Counted from the first letter of the stretch, positions 1-8,830 are shown. The stretch: 64,000 nt of DNA from Dyadobacter linearis (GCF_907165045.1 NZ_CAJRAU010000001.1:1116001-1180000); one strand, 5' to 3'. Numbers and translations are program-made. Notes: generated from the sequence alone by a model not told the origin.

Positions 1-2759
1 GTATTGCAAAAGAGAAAAAGGCATTGGCTTACGCGGTTTCAGAAGTGAAAGGTTCGGAGTTCACCCAGGCGCGCGAAAACAATATCGGTAATGCATTGAC
101 AGGCAAGATCGCCGGTGTGAATGCATCAGGTATGGCGACCGGCCCGGGCGGATCGAGCCGCATTGTGATCCGCGGAAACGGTTCATTGAATGGAAATAAC
201 CAGCCTCTGTACGTGATCAACGGAATGCCTATGGATAATTCTACCCCGGGTGGAACTACTGCGGATGGAAATGGAATGAACGTCGACCGCGGTGACGGGA
301 TCGGTGGTATTAACCCCGACGATATCGAGTCAATCAGCGTGCTGAAAGGTGGACCGGCGGCGGCACTTTACGGCGCCCGTGCTTCCAACGGAGTGATTTT
401 GATCACCACTAAAAAAGGCCGCGCGCAAAAGGGAATCGGTGTGGAGATCAACAGTAATACCACATTTGAAACGCTTGCTGTTATTCCCGACTGGCAGTAT
501 GAATATGGGCAGGGTGTGGACGGTGTGAAACCGACTACGGTGGAACAGGCTAAAAGCACGGGCCGCCTTTCGTACGGCGCAAAAATGGATGGCCAACCGA
601 CGATCCAGGTCGACGGGAAAATGCACCCCTATTCTCCGCAAAAAGACAACCTGAAAAATTTCTATAATACGGGTACCAACTACATCAACTCCGTTGCATT
701 GACTGGCGGTACGGAAACTGTAAACTTCCGCTTGGGTTTGAATAATACGAAATCCAATAGTGTGGTGCCGAATTCTTCGTTTGTCCGCCGCATCGCGAAT
801 TTGAACCTGAATGCTTTTTTGGGCAAAAAACTGAGTGTCGAAACTGTTTTCCAATACAACCTGGAACAAGGTACCAACCGTCCGAAAGTAGGTTATGCAG
901 ATATGAACCCGCATTGGGCTACTTACCTGGTTGCCAACACAGTAGATATCCGCAGCCTTTCGCCTGGATTCGATCCGGTGACCGGCAAAGAAATGGAATG
1001 GAATCCGGTACCAGCTGCTCCAAACCCTTATTTTGTGATTAATAAATTCAAAAACGACGATACGAAACACCGCTTTTTAAGTCAGGGAAGCCTTCGTTAT
1101 GATATTCTTGAAAACCTGTACGTAAAAGGAAGTGTGAGCCAGGATTTTTACAGCTTTACTTCTGAATATGTGCAGCCTACCAACAATGCATTCTTTCCGC
1201 GTGGAAGTTATGAAGGAAGAAAAACAAGTTCTTCTGAAACCAACGGAATGCTGACTGTTAACTACAACAAGGAGTGGGAAAATGTAAGCTTTTCGGCGAT
1301 GGCCGGCGCGAATGCACAGCGCAGCATTTTTGACGAAACGATCATTTTAGGCAGCGAATTTACGATCCCTGAATTTTACAGCTACACCAATTTAGCTGCC
1401 ATGACCACCACGCCGAGGTACCTGAAAAGTGCGATCAACTCGCTCTTCGGATCGGTTGACTTCGGCTACAAAGGGTTGGCTTACTTAACTGTTTCCGGCC
1501 GCCAGGATTGGTTTTCAGTCTTGAATCCAAAAAGCAATACTATTTTTTACCCGTCCATCGGTGGCTCGCTGATCCTTTCGGAAGCGATGGATCTGCCTTC
1601 GGCGATCAGTTTTGCAAAGCTGCGCGGTTCGTGGGCGCAAGTTGGCGGCGCAACGGTGAATGCTTATCAGATTTACCAATATTACAATATGCAGCAAGGC
1701 GGACATAACGGTCGTCCCGTGCAGGGACTAGCTTCTTCGGAAGTGCCGAATCCCGACTTGAAACCTTTGACCTCGACTACTTACGAAGGAGGTTTGGAAG
1801 CCAAATTCCTGAACAACCGGATAGGTCTGGACATCACTTTATATAACCGCAAAACAACTGATGACATCGTGACGACCAACATCGCATTGTCGTCGGGCTA
1901 CACTTCTGCATTGTTGAATGTGGGTGAGCTGAGTAATAAAGGGGTGGAGTTATTGATAACAGGAACGCCGGTCCAGAAAACGAATTTTGGATGGGATGTG
2001 AGCTATAATATGGCTTACAACCGAAGCAAGATCGAGCAGCTGGCAGAAGGGATCAATGCATTGGACATTGCTACCGGCGTAGGTGGTGGCGTGGTCCGCA
2101 ATGCTGTAAACCGACCTTACGGAACGGTTTGGGGGTACCGGAAGAAAACTGATGCGGGTGGAAATGTGATATTCAACCCGGCCAGCGGCTATGCAGTACG
2201 CGGTGACCTGGAAGAGATCGGACAAGGTACGCCTCCTTTGACAATGGGTATTACCAACAATTTTCGCTACAAAAATTTGTCACTGAATGTATTGCTGGAC
2301 GGTAAGTTCGGAAGTATTGTGTACTCCAACCTTTACCAATATGCCTACCGTTTTGGTTTGCCGAAAGAAACGTTGCCAGGCCGAGATACAGGCGTAACTG
2401 TGGAAGGTGTGACACCGGAAGGCGCCCCTTTTAGCAAAACCTGGGAGAAAAAGGATGTGGATACTTACTACGACAACGACAAGAATTACACGGCGATGTT
2501 TATGTTCAACAACGATTTCATCAAGCTTCGTCAGGTTGTGCTGAGTTACAATATCCCGGTTAACAAGCTGGCTTTCCTCAAACTGCAATCGGCTTCGGTA
2601 TCATTCGTTGCGCGTAACCTTGCTATTCTTTTCAAGGATAAAAAGCAAAACTACTTCGATCCTGAATCGAGCTATACGAGTACTAATGCGCAGGGTCTGG
2701 AAGCATTTGGTGTGCCGAGAACCCGTAGTATGGGCGTGAACCTGATGGTGAAATTTTAA
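1..2759 (+). CDS. SusC/RagA-family TonB-linked outer-membrane receptor (5' truncated)
   Basis: This is the C-terminal part of a SusC-type TonB-dependent channel, which imports oligosaccharides or other oligomers across the outer membrane together with a SusD lid. The reading frame is already open at base 3 and encodes the usual plug-domain lead-in (EKKALAYAVSEV), so the true start lies upstream of the window. The plug shows the family hallmarks IRGNGSLNGNNQPLYVING and SVLKGGPAAALYGARASNG. After it comes a long barrel of alternating aromatic strands, ending in the typical VPRTRSMGVNLMVKF with a terminal Phe. The signal peptide, carboxypeptidase-regulatory domain and TonB box are outside the window. 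The SusD partner starts 15 nt downstream. The substrate cannot be read from the sequence. Confidence 0.96.
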   Translation, partial: IAKEKKALAYAVSEVKGSEFTQARENNIGNALTGKIAGVNASGMATGPGGSSRIVIRGNGSLNGNNQPLYVINGMPMDNSTPGGTTADGNGMNVDRGDGIGGINPDDIESISVLKGGPAAALYGARASNGVILITTKKGRAQKGIGVEINSNTTFETLAVIPDWQYEYGQGVDGVKPTTVEQAKSTGRLSYGAKMDGQPTIQVDGKMHPYSPQKDNLKNFYNTGTNYINSVALTGGTETVNFRLGLNNTKSNSVVPNSSFVRRIANLNLNAFLGKKLSVETVFQYNLEQGTNRPKVGYADMNPHWATYLVANTVDIRSLSPGFDPVTGKEMEWNPVPAAPNPYFVINKFKNDDTKHRFLSQGSLRYDILENLYVKGSVSQDFYSFTSEYVQPTNNAFFPRGSYEGRKTSSSETNGMLTVNYNKEWENVSFSAMAGANAQRSIFDETIILGSEFTIPEFYSYTNLAAMTTTPRYLKSAINSLFGSVDFGYKGLAYLTVSGRQDWFSVLNPKSNTIFYPSIGGSLILSEAMDLPSAISFAKLRGSWAQVGGATVNAYQIYQYYNMQQGGHNGRPVQGLASSEVPNPDLKPLTSTTYEGGLEAKFLNNRIGLDITLYNRKTTDDIVTTNIALSSGYTSALLNVGELSNKGVELLITGTPVQKTNFGWDVSYNMAYNRSKIEQLAEGINALDIATGVGGGVVRNAVNRPYGTVWGYRKKTDAGGNVIFNPASGYAVRGDLEEIGQGTPPLTMGITNNFRYKNLSLNVLLDGKFGSIVYSNLYQYAYRFGLPKETLPGRDTGVTVEGVTPEGAPFSKTWEKKDVDTYYDNDKNYTAMFMFNNDFIKLRQVVLSYNIPVNKLAFLKLQSASVSFVARNLAILFKDKKQNYFDPESSYTSTNAQGLEAFGVPRTRSMGVNLMVKF

Positions 2760-2774
2760 AACATGAACTGTACG

Positions 2775-4334
2775 ATGAAAAGTCTATTTCAAAAATTCAT
2801 ATATGCGGCCCCACTGGCCCTGATGGTTTCCTCTTGCGATAATGGTTTCGAGGAAATGAACGTCGACCCGAACAAATACGCCCAGGTTGTTCCCGAATAT
2901 CTGTTCACGAGAGCCCAGCTGGACGGTGTCGCGACTAACTTTACCGGCGCCGCCTACCTCACGATCGGACAATCGATGCAGCATTTCGCCACATATAAAG
3001 AGGTGCCTGCTGCGGGGGATAAGTACTTCAATTTCAACTATTCGCAAGCGAGCTGGAATGCCTACGCCGGTACTGCGCAAGGTGCAGGCGCGGTGATTTC
3101 GATCAACCAGATCATCGATGCGGTGCAGGATCATCCTTTGGCTGTCAACAAGCTTTCGGCGGCAAGGATTTGGAGAGCCTACATTTTCCACCGCCTTACT
3201 GACCTTTACGGTGATATTCCCTATTTCGAATCCGGCCGGGCTTTATCAGAAAAAAACTACGGCCCGAAATATGATACCCAGCAAGCGATTTATGCGGATA
3301 TGCTGAAAGAGCTGGAAGAATCCATTGCCGCATTCGACGCTTCCCAGGCCAATTTTGCAAATGCCGACCTGATTTACGCGGGCAATATCACGCAATGGAA
3401 AAAATTCGCCTACTCGCTGATGCTGCGTCTTGGAATGCGTCTGACAGAAGTCGATAATGCATTGGCTAAAACGTGGGTTGAAAAAGCGATCGCAGGTGGT
3501 GTTATACTCGAAGATGCGGACCGTGCGGTAATAGCTTATGTAGATGGTTCACAAACACTTAGCCGCAATTTTATCGCGAACGGTTTAATGGCAACCGACT
3601 ATATTACCCCGGGCGGCGATAATGTGGAAGGCGGGAAATTGGCGAAAACGCTGATCGATCATTTGAAAACCACCAAAGATCCCCGCCTGAATGTGGTATC
3701 TGTTGTATGGAAACCGGAAGGATCGACTTTTGTGGCTGACACTTCTACTGCGGCGCAAAAGGGTATGCCGAATGCTGCATTCAATAGTCGCCCTGCTGAT
3801 TTCAATGAATATTCGGAGCCCAATCCGGCCACGGTACTCAGGTATGCTTCGCCGCTGATCGTTTTCGGAAATGCTGAAACAAATCTTTTGCTGGCAGAAG
3901 CGGCGGTTCGTGGCTGGTATACCGGAAGTACGGCAGCAGTTGCGTATAATAATGCGGTGAGAGCGGGCCTGCGCCAGTGGTCACTTTTTGGTCCGGCAGG
4001 TACCATTTCAGAAGCAAAAATCAATGCATATCTGACCGCAAATCCTTACAGATCAACCGGTACCGTGGAACAGCAAATCGAGCAGATCGCTACGCAGAAG
4101 TGGGTTGCATTGTTTTTGGAAGATGAATATGAAATTTTTTCCAACTGGCGCCGAACCGGCTATCCTAAACTCACTCCTACCAATTATCCCGGAAATTTGA
4201 CGGGCGGAAAAATACCTACGCGCTTTGTAATTCCTGATTCGGAAGAGCAATACAACCGTGTCAATTTTATGGACGCACGCGACCGGCAGGGCGGGACAAA
4301 TACGCTTTCCAGTCTGGTTTGGTGGGATAAGTAA
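2775..4334 (+). CDS. SusD/RagB-family nutrient-binding outer-membrane lipoprotein
   Basis: A 519-residue surface lipoprotein of the SusD-like_2 type that caps the SusC channel and binds its ligand. The chosen start (MKSLFQKFIYAAPLALMVSSC) gives a lipoprotein signal with the lipobox Cys at about residue 21. An ATG four codons upstream would lengthen the signal without benefit. Typical family features are the NVDPN segment just after the lipid anchor, the helical TPR-like body (RIWRAYIFHRLTDLYGDIPYFE) and a late LLLAEAAVRGW segment. It is almost certainly cotranscribed with the upstream SusC. The downstream exported RraA-like gene may be part of the same utilisation locus. Confidence 0.95.
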   Translation: MKSLFQKFIYAAPLALMVSSCDNGFEEMNVDPNKYAQVVPEYLFTRAQLDGVATNFTGAAYLTIGQSMQHFATYKEVPAAGDKYFNFNYSQASWNAYAGTAQGAGAVISINQIIDAVQDHPLAVNKLSAARIWRAYIFHRLTDLYGDIPYFESGRALSEKNYGPKYDTQQAIYADMLKELEESIAAFDASQANFANADLIYAGNITQWKKFAYSLMLRLGMRLTEVDNALAKTWVEKAIAGGVILEDADRAVIAYVDGSQTLSRNFIANGLMATDYITPGGDNVEGGKLAKTLIDHLKTTKDPRLNVVSVVWKPEGSTFVADTSTAAQKGMPNAAFNSRPADFNEYSEPNPATVLRYASPLIVFGNAETNLLLAEAAVRGWYTGSTAAVAYNNAVRAGLRQWSLFGPAGTISEAKINAYLTANPYRSTGTVEQQIEQIATQKWVALFLEDEYEIFSNWRRTGYPKLTPTNYPGNLTGGKIPTRFVIPDSEEQYNRVNFMDARDRQGGTNTLSSLVWWDK

Positions 4335-4385
4335 GTTTATACCTATTTTTATCCACCCAAAAACCTGATCAACCATTTTCCATTT

Positions 4386-5318
4386 ATGAAATTTAAACTT
4401 CTGAGCTTAGCCGCAATTGCTCTTTCTGCGCTCACGTTTACAAATGCCGCCGAGGCGCAGACGATATCCAAGGACGAACTGATCTTCCTTACCTCCGAAT
4501 GGAAGGGCGAAAGGTTTCCCGACGGTCGCCCGAAAGTGCCGGACGATCTGATCAGGCGGGTAAAAGAAATCGCAATTGAAGAAGCTTGGGTGGTTTTGCA
4601 GAATGAAGGATATAATTGCCAGTTTGACGGTAACTGGAAGATGATCCACCAGGATGTACCCATCGCGGGCCGCGCACTTACGGCTCAGTTTATGCCGTCG
4701 CGGCCCGATGTGGAGAAGAGTATTAAAGAAAGAGGCGCAAAAGACGGGCGTATCGGCAACACCAATTCGTGGCCGATCGACCAGCTATCAAAGGGTGATG
4801 TATATGTCGCAGATGGTTTTGGCAAGATCGCGCAGGGCACTTTGATCGGCGACAATCTGGGTAATTCTATTTTTGCCAAATCGGGCAACGGCGTCATTTT
4901 CGACGCTTCTTCGCGCGATCTGGAAGGACTTTCCAAGATTGAAGGATTCAATGCATTTGTAAGAGACTGGGATCCCTCCTATCTGAAAGACGTTTTTCTC
5001 TCTGGCCTGAATACGCCGATCCGCATCGGCCGCGCGATCGTGCTGCCCGGCGATCTGGTCCTTGCGAAGCGTGAAGGCGTAATATTCATCCCCGCACATC
5101 TGGCCGAAAAAGTAATCGTCACCGCCGAGTTCATCGCATTGCGCGATAAGTTTGGTATTAAAATGCTGAAAGAAGGCAAATACACCCCCGGCCAGATCGA
5201 CAGCCAATGGTCTGACACCCTAAAAAGCGACTTCATGAAATGGCTTGACAAAAACCCGGGCGAGATCCCGATGAAACGGTCCGAGCTGGATGAATATATG
5301 AAGAAGAGGACTTGGTAG
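4386..5318 (+). CDS. Exported RraA-like / HMG-aldolase-fold protein
   Basis: A 310-residue protein with a cleavable signal peptide (about residues 1-24, cleavage after AEAQ) and an RraA/4-hydroxy-4-methyl-2-oxoglutarate aldolase fold. Fold signatures are GDVYVADGFG near 137, GVIFDASSRDLEGL at 169-182 with the Arg177-Asp178 pair that binds substrate and Mg2+ in the aldolases, and PIRIGRAIVLPGDLVLAKREGV near 211-231. The family usually acts in the cytoplasm and lacks a signal peptide, so export is notable. It sits 51 bases after the SusD gene on the same strand, suggesting a periplasmic enzyme of the SusCD locus. Its substrate is unknown. An RNase E inhibitor role is very unlikely in the periplasm. 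Confidence 0.85.
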   Translation: MKFKLLSLAAIALSALTFTNAAEAQTISKDELIFLTSEWKGERFPDGRPKVPDDLIRRVKEIAIEEAWVVLQNEGYNCQFDGNWKMIHQDVPIAGRALTAQFMPSRPDVEKSIKERGAKDGRIGNTNSWPIDQLSKGDVYVADGFGKIAQGTLIGDNLGNSIFAKSGNGVIFDASSRDLEGLSKIEGFNAFVRDWDPSYLKDVFLSGLNTPIRIGRAIVLPGDLVLAKREGVIFIPAHLAEKVIVTAEFIALRDKFGIKMLKEGKYTPGQIDSQWSDTLKSDFMKWLDKNPGEIPMKRSELDEYMKKRTW

Positions 5319-5337
5319 GGTTGGTGATTTATACGAA

Positions 5338-5841
5338 TCAGTCCTCCTCGATCAGCAACTGCATAAATACAACGTCGAGCCACTGGTCGAATTTGAAGGC
5401 TATCTCTTTGAGGTAGCCTTTTTCGACAAAACCATATTTCTTGTGGAATTCGATGCTGCCGCGGTTTGCAGCGTCAATTACGCCGATCATTGTGTGGACA
5501 CCGGATTCTTTCGCGCGCTGGATTAGACTTCCCAGTAGTTTCCCTCCTACCCCCATTCCGCGGGACTTATCATCGAGATAAATGGAATGTTCTACACTGA
5601 ATTTGTAGCCGATTTTCGGCCGGAATGTATTGTAAGATCCGTAGCCGATCACCTTACCTTCCATTTCTGCCACGACAACGGGCATTCCGTCGTTGAACAT
5701 TTTCTCAAACCAGGCCTGTTGCTCGTCCATCGTCCTCGGTTCATAATCGTAAATGGCCGTAGTGTTTAAGATCGCGTGATTGATAATGTCCAGTAAAACG
5801 GGTAAATCCTTGGGGGCAGCACTTCTGATAATAAGATCCAT
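5338..5841 (-). CDS. GNAT-family N-acetyltransferase (phosphinothricin acetyltransferase-like)
   Basis: A 167-residue acyl-CoA-dependent N-acetyltransferase. The acetyl-CoA pyrophosphate loop is visible as SRGMGVGGKLL around residues 93-103. The preceding EHSIYLDD strand and the later NRGSIEFHKKYGFVEKGYLKEI are the typical Pat/MnaT layout of enzymes that acetylate methionine sulfone, sulfoximine or phosphinothricin-like amino acids. Start chosen at ATG 5841; a TTG one codon upstream is less likely. It is convergent with the RraA-like gene and divergent from the MoeB fusion. The actual amine acceptor cannot be assigned. Confidence 0.88.
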   Translation of the reverse strand: MDLIIRSAAPKDLPVLLDIINHAILNTTAIYDYEPRTMDEQQAWFEKMFNDGMPVVVAEMEGKVIGYGSYNTFRPKIGYKFSVEHSIYLDDKSRGMGVGGKLLGSLIQRAKESGVHTMIGVIDAANRGSIEFHKKYGFVEKGYLKEIAFKFDQWLDVVFMQLLIEED

Positions 5842-5996
5842 CAAATAATACAGGTCGTTGTCAGGTTAATTGAATGCGTTAAAATAACGCTTTATTTATA
5901 AAAAATTAACCCGCTCCCGGTGATCGAAATCGGAACATTACCTGTTTTCTGGTGAAAAGGTCTAAAATTGCCTGACGAGCAAACAATAATATCAAT

Positions 5997-7046
5997 ATGT
6001 CAAAATTGGAAAGCGGCGAGCGTAAACGATATAGCAGACAGATACTTTTGCCAGAAATCGGTCTGACCGGACAGGAAAAATTGAAGGCGGCGCGGGTTTT
6101 GGTGGTTGGCGCGGGCGGCTTGGGCTGTCCGGTACTTCAATATATTACCGCAGCAGGAATCGGAGAGATCGGTATCATCGATCATGATGTGGTGGAAGTC
6201 ACCAACCTGCACCGGCAAATCCTTTACAATTTGGGAGATGTGGGTAAAAGTAAGGCGATCACGGCTGCTGAGAAGCTTTCTGCGCTAAATGAATTTGTTA
6301 AAATCACGCCCTATCCTGTAAAGCTCACTGAGGAAAACGCAGCCGAAATCATCAGTAAATACGATCTGATCATCGATGGGTCGGACAATTTCGAAACGCG
6401 TTATCTGGTGAATGATATTTGTGTTGCATTGGGAAAACCCTGGGTATTTGGCTCTATTCTCAGATTTGAGGGGCAAGTTTCTGTTTTTAATTATGAAGAC
6501 GGACCTACCTACCGTTGCCTTTTCCCCGACGCTGAGGAAGGTGATAACTGCGCCGAGGCGGGCGTGATCGGAATTTTGCCGGGAATGATCGGCACTTACA
6601 TGGCGAATGAGGCTATTAAAATCGCTTGCGGGGTTGGTAAGGTACTATCCGGCGAACTGCTTGTGATCAACGCGCTTACCAATGCCACTTCCGTTTTCAA
6701 ATTCAACAGAACGGTTACAACTTCGCCAGTACCTGCCGCAAAACCGCAGATCAAAGAAGCGGACACAGAGTTAGTGGAGATTTCGTGGGAAGAATATGAA
6801 AAAGTAAGTGAAACCGACCCGGAGCATATTCAACTGGTGGATGTGCGCGAAGATTATGAATATGAGGCAGATAACTTTGGCGGCGTCAATATACCCCTTT
6901 CAGAAATTCCCGACGTGATTTCTTCTTTTTCCCCTGATCAAAAAATCGTTTTTTACTGTCAAAGCGGAAAGCGCAGCAAGCAGGCCGCGCGGTTGCTGGC
7001 AAAAAGTGGTTTTTCGGGGGAGAGTTATTGGGCGGGCGGCTGGTGA
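5997..7046 (+). CDS. MoeB/ThiF-family adenylyltransferase fused to a rhodanese domain
   Basis: A 349-residue E1-like enzyme that adenylates, and probably thiolates, the C-terminal Gly-Gly of a ubiquitin-like sulfur carrier (MoaD or ThiS type). The adenylation domain has the nucleotide loop GAGGLGCP at 38-45, the HRQILYN segment and the catalytic-Cys region NCAEAGVIG (Cys185). The rhodanese domain begins near 275 (LVDVREDYEYEADN) and carries the persulfide loop CQSGKRSKQA (Cys321). Oddly, the paired zinc cysteines of MoeB are not present: the CxxC position reads TYRC and there is no second CxxC before the linker. The rhodanese ends just after WAGGW. No sulfur carrier gene lies nearby, so molybdopterin versus thiazole use is open. 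Confidence 0.92.
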   Translation: MSKLESGERKRYSRQILLPEIGLTGQEKLKAARVLVVGAGGLGCPVLQYITAAGIGEIGIIDHDVVEVTNLHRQILYNLGDVGKSKAITAAEKLSALNEFVKITPYPVKLTEENAAEIISKYDLIIDGSDNFETRYLVNDICVALGKPWVFGSILRFEGQVSVFNYEDGPTYRCLFPDAEEGDNCAEAGVIGILPGMIGTYMANEAIKIACGVGKVLSGELLVINALTNATSVFKFNRTVTTSPVPAAKPQIKEADTELVEISWEEYEKVSETDPEHIQLVDVREDYEYEADNFGGVNIPLSEIPDVISSFSPDQKIVFYCQSGKRSKQAARLLAKSGFSGESYWAGGW

Positions 7047-7082
7047 ATCCGCTAGCTACTACTATTTTTTTACATAACTCAA

Positions 7083-7167
7083 CAAAATTCTAATTCATTT
7101 GAATGCATTCAATGAATTTAGCTAAATTGGTTGAACACATTCAATGAATTTAGCTAAATTTGTTGAA
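7083..7167. repeat. 32-bp-period palindromic operator-like array
   Basis: Two near-identical 30-bp copies (7106-7135 and 7138-7167, one mismatch) lie head to tail. Each contains a perfect 14-bp palindrome AATTTAGCTAAATT (7115-7128 and 7147-7160) flanked by TTCAA and TTGAA arms, making a 28-bp dyad. TTGAA occurs at 7099, 7131 and 7163, and TTCAA at 7108 and 7140, all exactly 32 bases apart. A further perfect palindrome TTGAATGCATTCAA covers 7099-7112. A degraded third copy may lie at 7083-7103. The 32-bp spacing is about three helical turns, as expected for cooperative binding of a dimeric regulator ahead of the ATPase gene. Confidence 0.8.
7131..7162 (+). promoter_or_regulatory. Candidate promoter of the DUF4143 ATPase gene
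   Basis: A TTG at 7131-7133 is followed after 21 bases by TAAATTTG (7155-7162), a perfect match to the Bacteroidota -7 consensus TAnnTTTG. Both elements lie inside the second palindromic repeat, so a protein bound there would block transcription. The predicted start is about 10-15 bases upstream of ATG 7179. The first repeat carries a weaker copy (TAAATTGG). Confidence 0.55.
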
Positions 7168-7178
7168 TAGAGATTCCA

Positions 7179-8330
7179 ATGTCAGCTAATATGTCATTCC
7201 ACCGGGCAGTTTTTGATACGATCAACAGCAAGCTAAAATCGAACAAGGTAATCGTATTATCAGGTGCGAGGCGGGTTGGGAAAACGCATTTGCTTAACGA
7301 AATTCAAAGTCAATTTTCAGGGAAGTCGCTCTTCATGAATGGAGAAGACCTCGATTCTATCGCTATTCTTACTGACAGACGTGTTGCCGCTTTTCGAAGA
7401 TGGGTAACGGATCTGGAATTATTGATTATTGATGAAGCACAAGTGGTACCTGAGATAGGCAAAACGCTCAAGCTCCTGATTGATTCCTTCCCTGCATTGA
7501 CGATCATTGCCAGCGGCTCGTCCGCTTTTGAGCTTTCAAACCGCACAGGCGAGCCACTGGTAGGAAGACAGATAAGTTATCAATTGTTTCCGCTGGCACA
7601 GATGGAACTATCTGAGCAGGAAAGTTATCTTGAGACAAAACAACAATTGGAAAACCGGCTGGTATATGGATCCTATCCTGACGTATTAAAAATGACCGCG
7701 GAAGAGGACAAAAAGGATTATCTCAAGGAAATGGTGAATGCCTATTTACTAAAAGATATTCTGATGTTTGAACAGGTTAAGTATTCTCACAAAATGTTGC
7801 AGCTGCTGCAATTGATAGCTTACCAGACCGGCCAGGAAGTTTCGTACGAGGAGTTGTCAAAATCGCTGCAAATAGATCGGAATACAGTTGAGCGCTACCT
7901 TGATCTGTTTTCGAAAGTGTTCATTATTTTCAGGATTGGGGGATTTAGTAAAAATCTTAGGAAAGAAGTCACGAAATCGTCGAAATGGTTCTTTTTTGAT
8001 AATGGGATCAGGAATGCACTGATCAACAATTTCCTGCCGCCTGCGCAACGTCAGGATACCGGGTTGATCTGGGAAAATTATCTGGCGGCCGAGCGAATGA
8101 AGTACAACTCTTATTCACGAAAAGACCCGTTTGTTTACTTCTGGCGCACATACGATCAGCAGGAACTAGATTGGCTGGAAGTCAGAAATGATCTATTGAG
8201 CGGCTATGAATTCAAATGGAACGATAGCAAGGTGAAATTTCCAAAAGCATTTGTTGAAGCCTATCCAGACGCAAAAACTAATTGGATCAACCGCGACAAT
8301 TTTATCGATTTTGTGAACGGGGAGATTTAA
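7179..8330 (+). CDS. AAA ATPase with DUF4143 domain (AAA_14/DUF4143 family)
   Basis: A 383-residue P-loop ATPase of the large prokaryotic AAA_14-DUF4143 family, whose cellular role is poorly known. Walker A is GARRVGKT near residues 30-37 and Walker B is LLIIDEAQ near 82-89; a sensor-like IIASGSSAFELSNRTGEPLVGR follows. The middle part (SYEELSKSLQIDRNTVERYLDLF) looks like a winged helix. The C-terminal ELDWLEV...GYEFKW matches the D-x(n)-ExK core of a PD-(D/E)XK nuclease-like fold. ATG 7179 was chosen; ATG 7191 is possible. The palindromic array immediately upstream suggests tight regulation, perhaps by its own winged helix. Genes of this family are often horizontally exchanged. Here it separates the MoeB fusion from nuoA. 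Confidence 0.88.
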   Translation: MSANMSFHRAVFDTINSKLKSNKVIVLSGARRVGKTHLLNEIQSQFSGKSLFMNGEDLDSIAILTDRRVAAFRRWVTDLELLIIDEAQVVPEIGKTLKLLIDSFPALTIIASGSSAFELSNRTGEPLVGRQISYQLFPLAQMELSEQESYLETKQQLENRLVYGSYPDVLKMTAEEDKKDYLKEMVNAYLLKDILMFEQVKYSHKMLQLLQLIAYQTGQEVSYEELSKSLQIDRNTVERYLDLFSKVFIIFRIGGFSKNLRKEVTKSSKWFFFDNGIRNALINNFLPPAQRQDTGLIWENYLAAERMKYNSYSRKDPFVYFWRTYDQQELDWLEVRNDLLSGYEFKWNDSKVKFPKAFVEAYPDAKTNWINRDNFIDFVNGEI

Positions 8331-8342
8331 AGATTAGATTTG
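8310..8342 (+). promoter_or_regulatory. Candidate nuoA promoter inside the end of the ATPase gene
   Basis: TTTG at 8310-8313, a 21-base spacer and TAGATTTG at 8335-8342 match both elements of the Bacteroidota consensus. The -33 box lies within the last codons of the ATPase gene. Transcription would start about 10 bases before the nuoA ATG. Confidence 0.55.
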
Positions 8343-8358
8343 CAAAAAGAAGCAAAGT

Positions 8359-8829
8359 ATGATTTCTGATTTTGGTTACATATTACTTTTCATCATTTCC
8401 GGCCTGGTATTGCTGGGTGTAATGCTCCTTGTTGCAAAATTCCTCCGCCCCGACAATCCCAACGAGGAAAAGCTGAGTACCTACGAATCCGGCGAAGACC
8501 CGATGGGAAATGCGCAGATCCAGTTCAATATCCGGTTTTACATTGTAGCATTGATCTTCGTTTTGTTTGAGGTGGAGCTGCTTTTTCTTTTTCCCTGGGC
8601 GGTTGTTTTTGGCAATGAAGAGCTGATAGCGCAAACAAATGGGGCCTGGGGCTGGTTTGCAATGGCCGAAATGACCGTTTTCATCGGCATCCTGATCCTC
8701 GGCCTCGCCTACGCCTGGGCCAAAGGCTACCTCGACTGGGTACGCCCCAAACAACAAATCCCCGAAATCAAATCACCGGTACCAGCGGATATGTACAAGC
8801 AGGTGAACGATCGGTATGGTTCGAAGTGA
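8359..8829 (+). CDS. nuoA: NADH-quinone oxidoreductase subunit A
   Basis: A 156-residue membrane subunit of respiratory complex I, at the junction between the peripheral arm and the membrane arm. Three membrane helices are evident (about 5-27, 60-85 and 95-118). The conserved loop YESGEDPMGNAQIQFNIRFYIVALIFVLFEVE contains the characteristic YESG and the FEVE acidic pair. The tail after about residue 125 is longer than in E. coli NuoA. The gene has its own promoter-like elements and a hairpin terminator right after the stop. This is unusual, since nuoB normally follows directly and here begins 3.77 kb downstream. The last 19 codons recur as a decayed copy at 9388-9445. Confidence 0.97.
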   Translation: MISDFGYILLFIISGLVLLGVMLLVAKFLRPDNPNEEKLSTYESGEDPMGNAQIQFNIRFYIVALIFVLFEVELLFLFPWAVVFGNEELIAQTNGAWGWFAMAEMTVFIGILILGLAYAWAKGYLDWVRPKQQIPEIKSPVPADMYKQVNDRYGSK

Positions 8830-8830
8830 C

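Noticed and set aside
330..1070. A 246-codon open frame on the minus strand opposite the SusC gene
   Set aside because: It is a mirror of a clear SusC coding frame, has no family likeness and no start context.
5876..5890. Hairpin GCGTTA-AAA-TAACGC followed by a T-rich stretch
   Set aside because: It lies between divergent start codons and has only a 6-bp stem, so it ends no gene convincingly.
7083..7167. A CRISPR-like repeat array
   Set aside because: Only two full copies with a 2-base spacer and internal dyads; there are no variable spacers and no cas genes.
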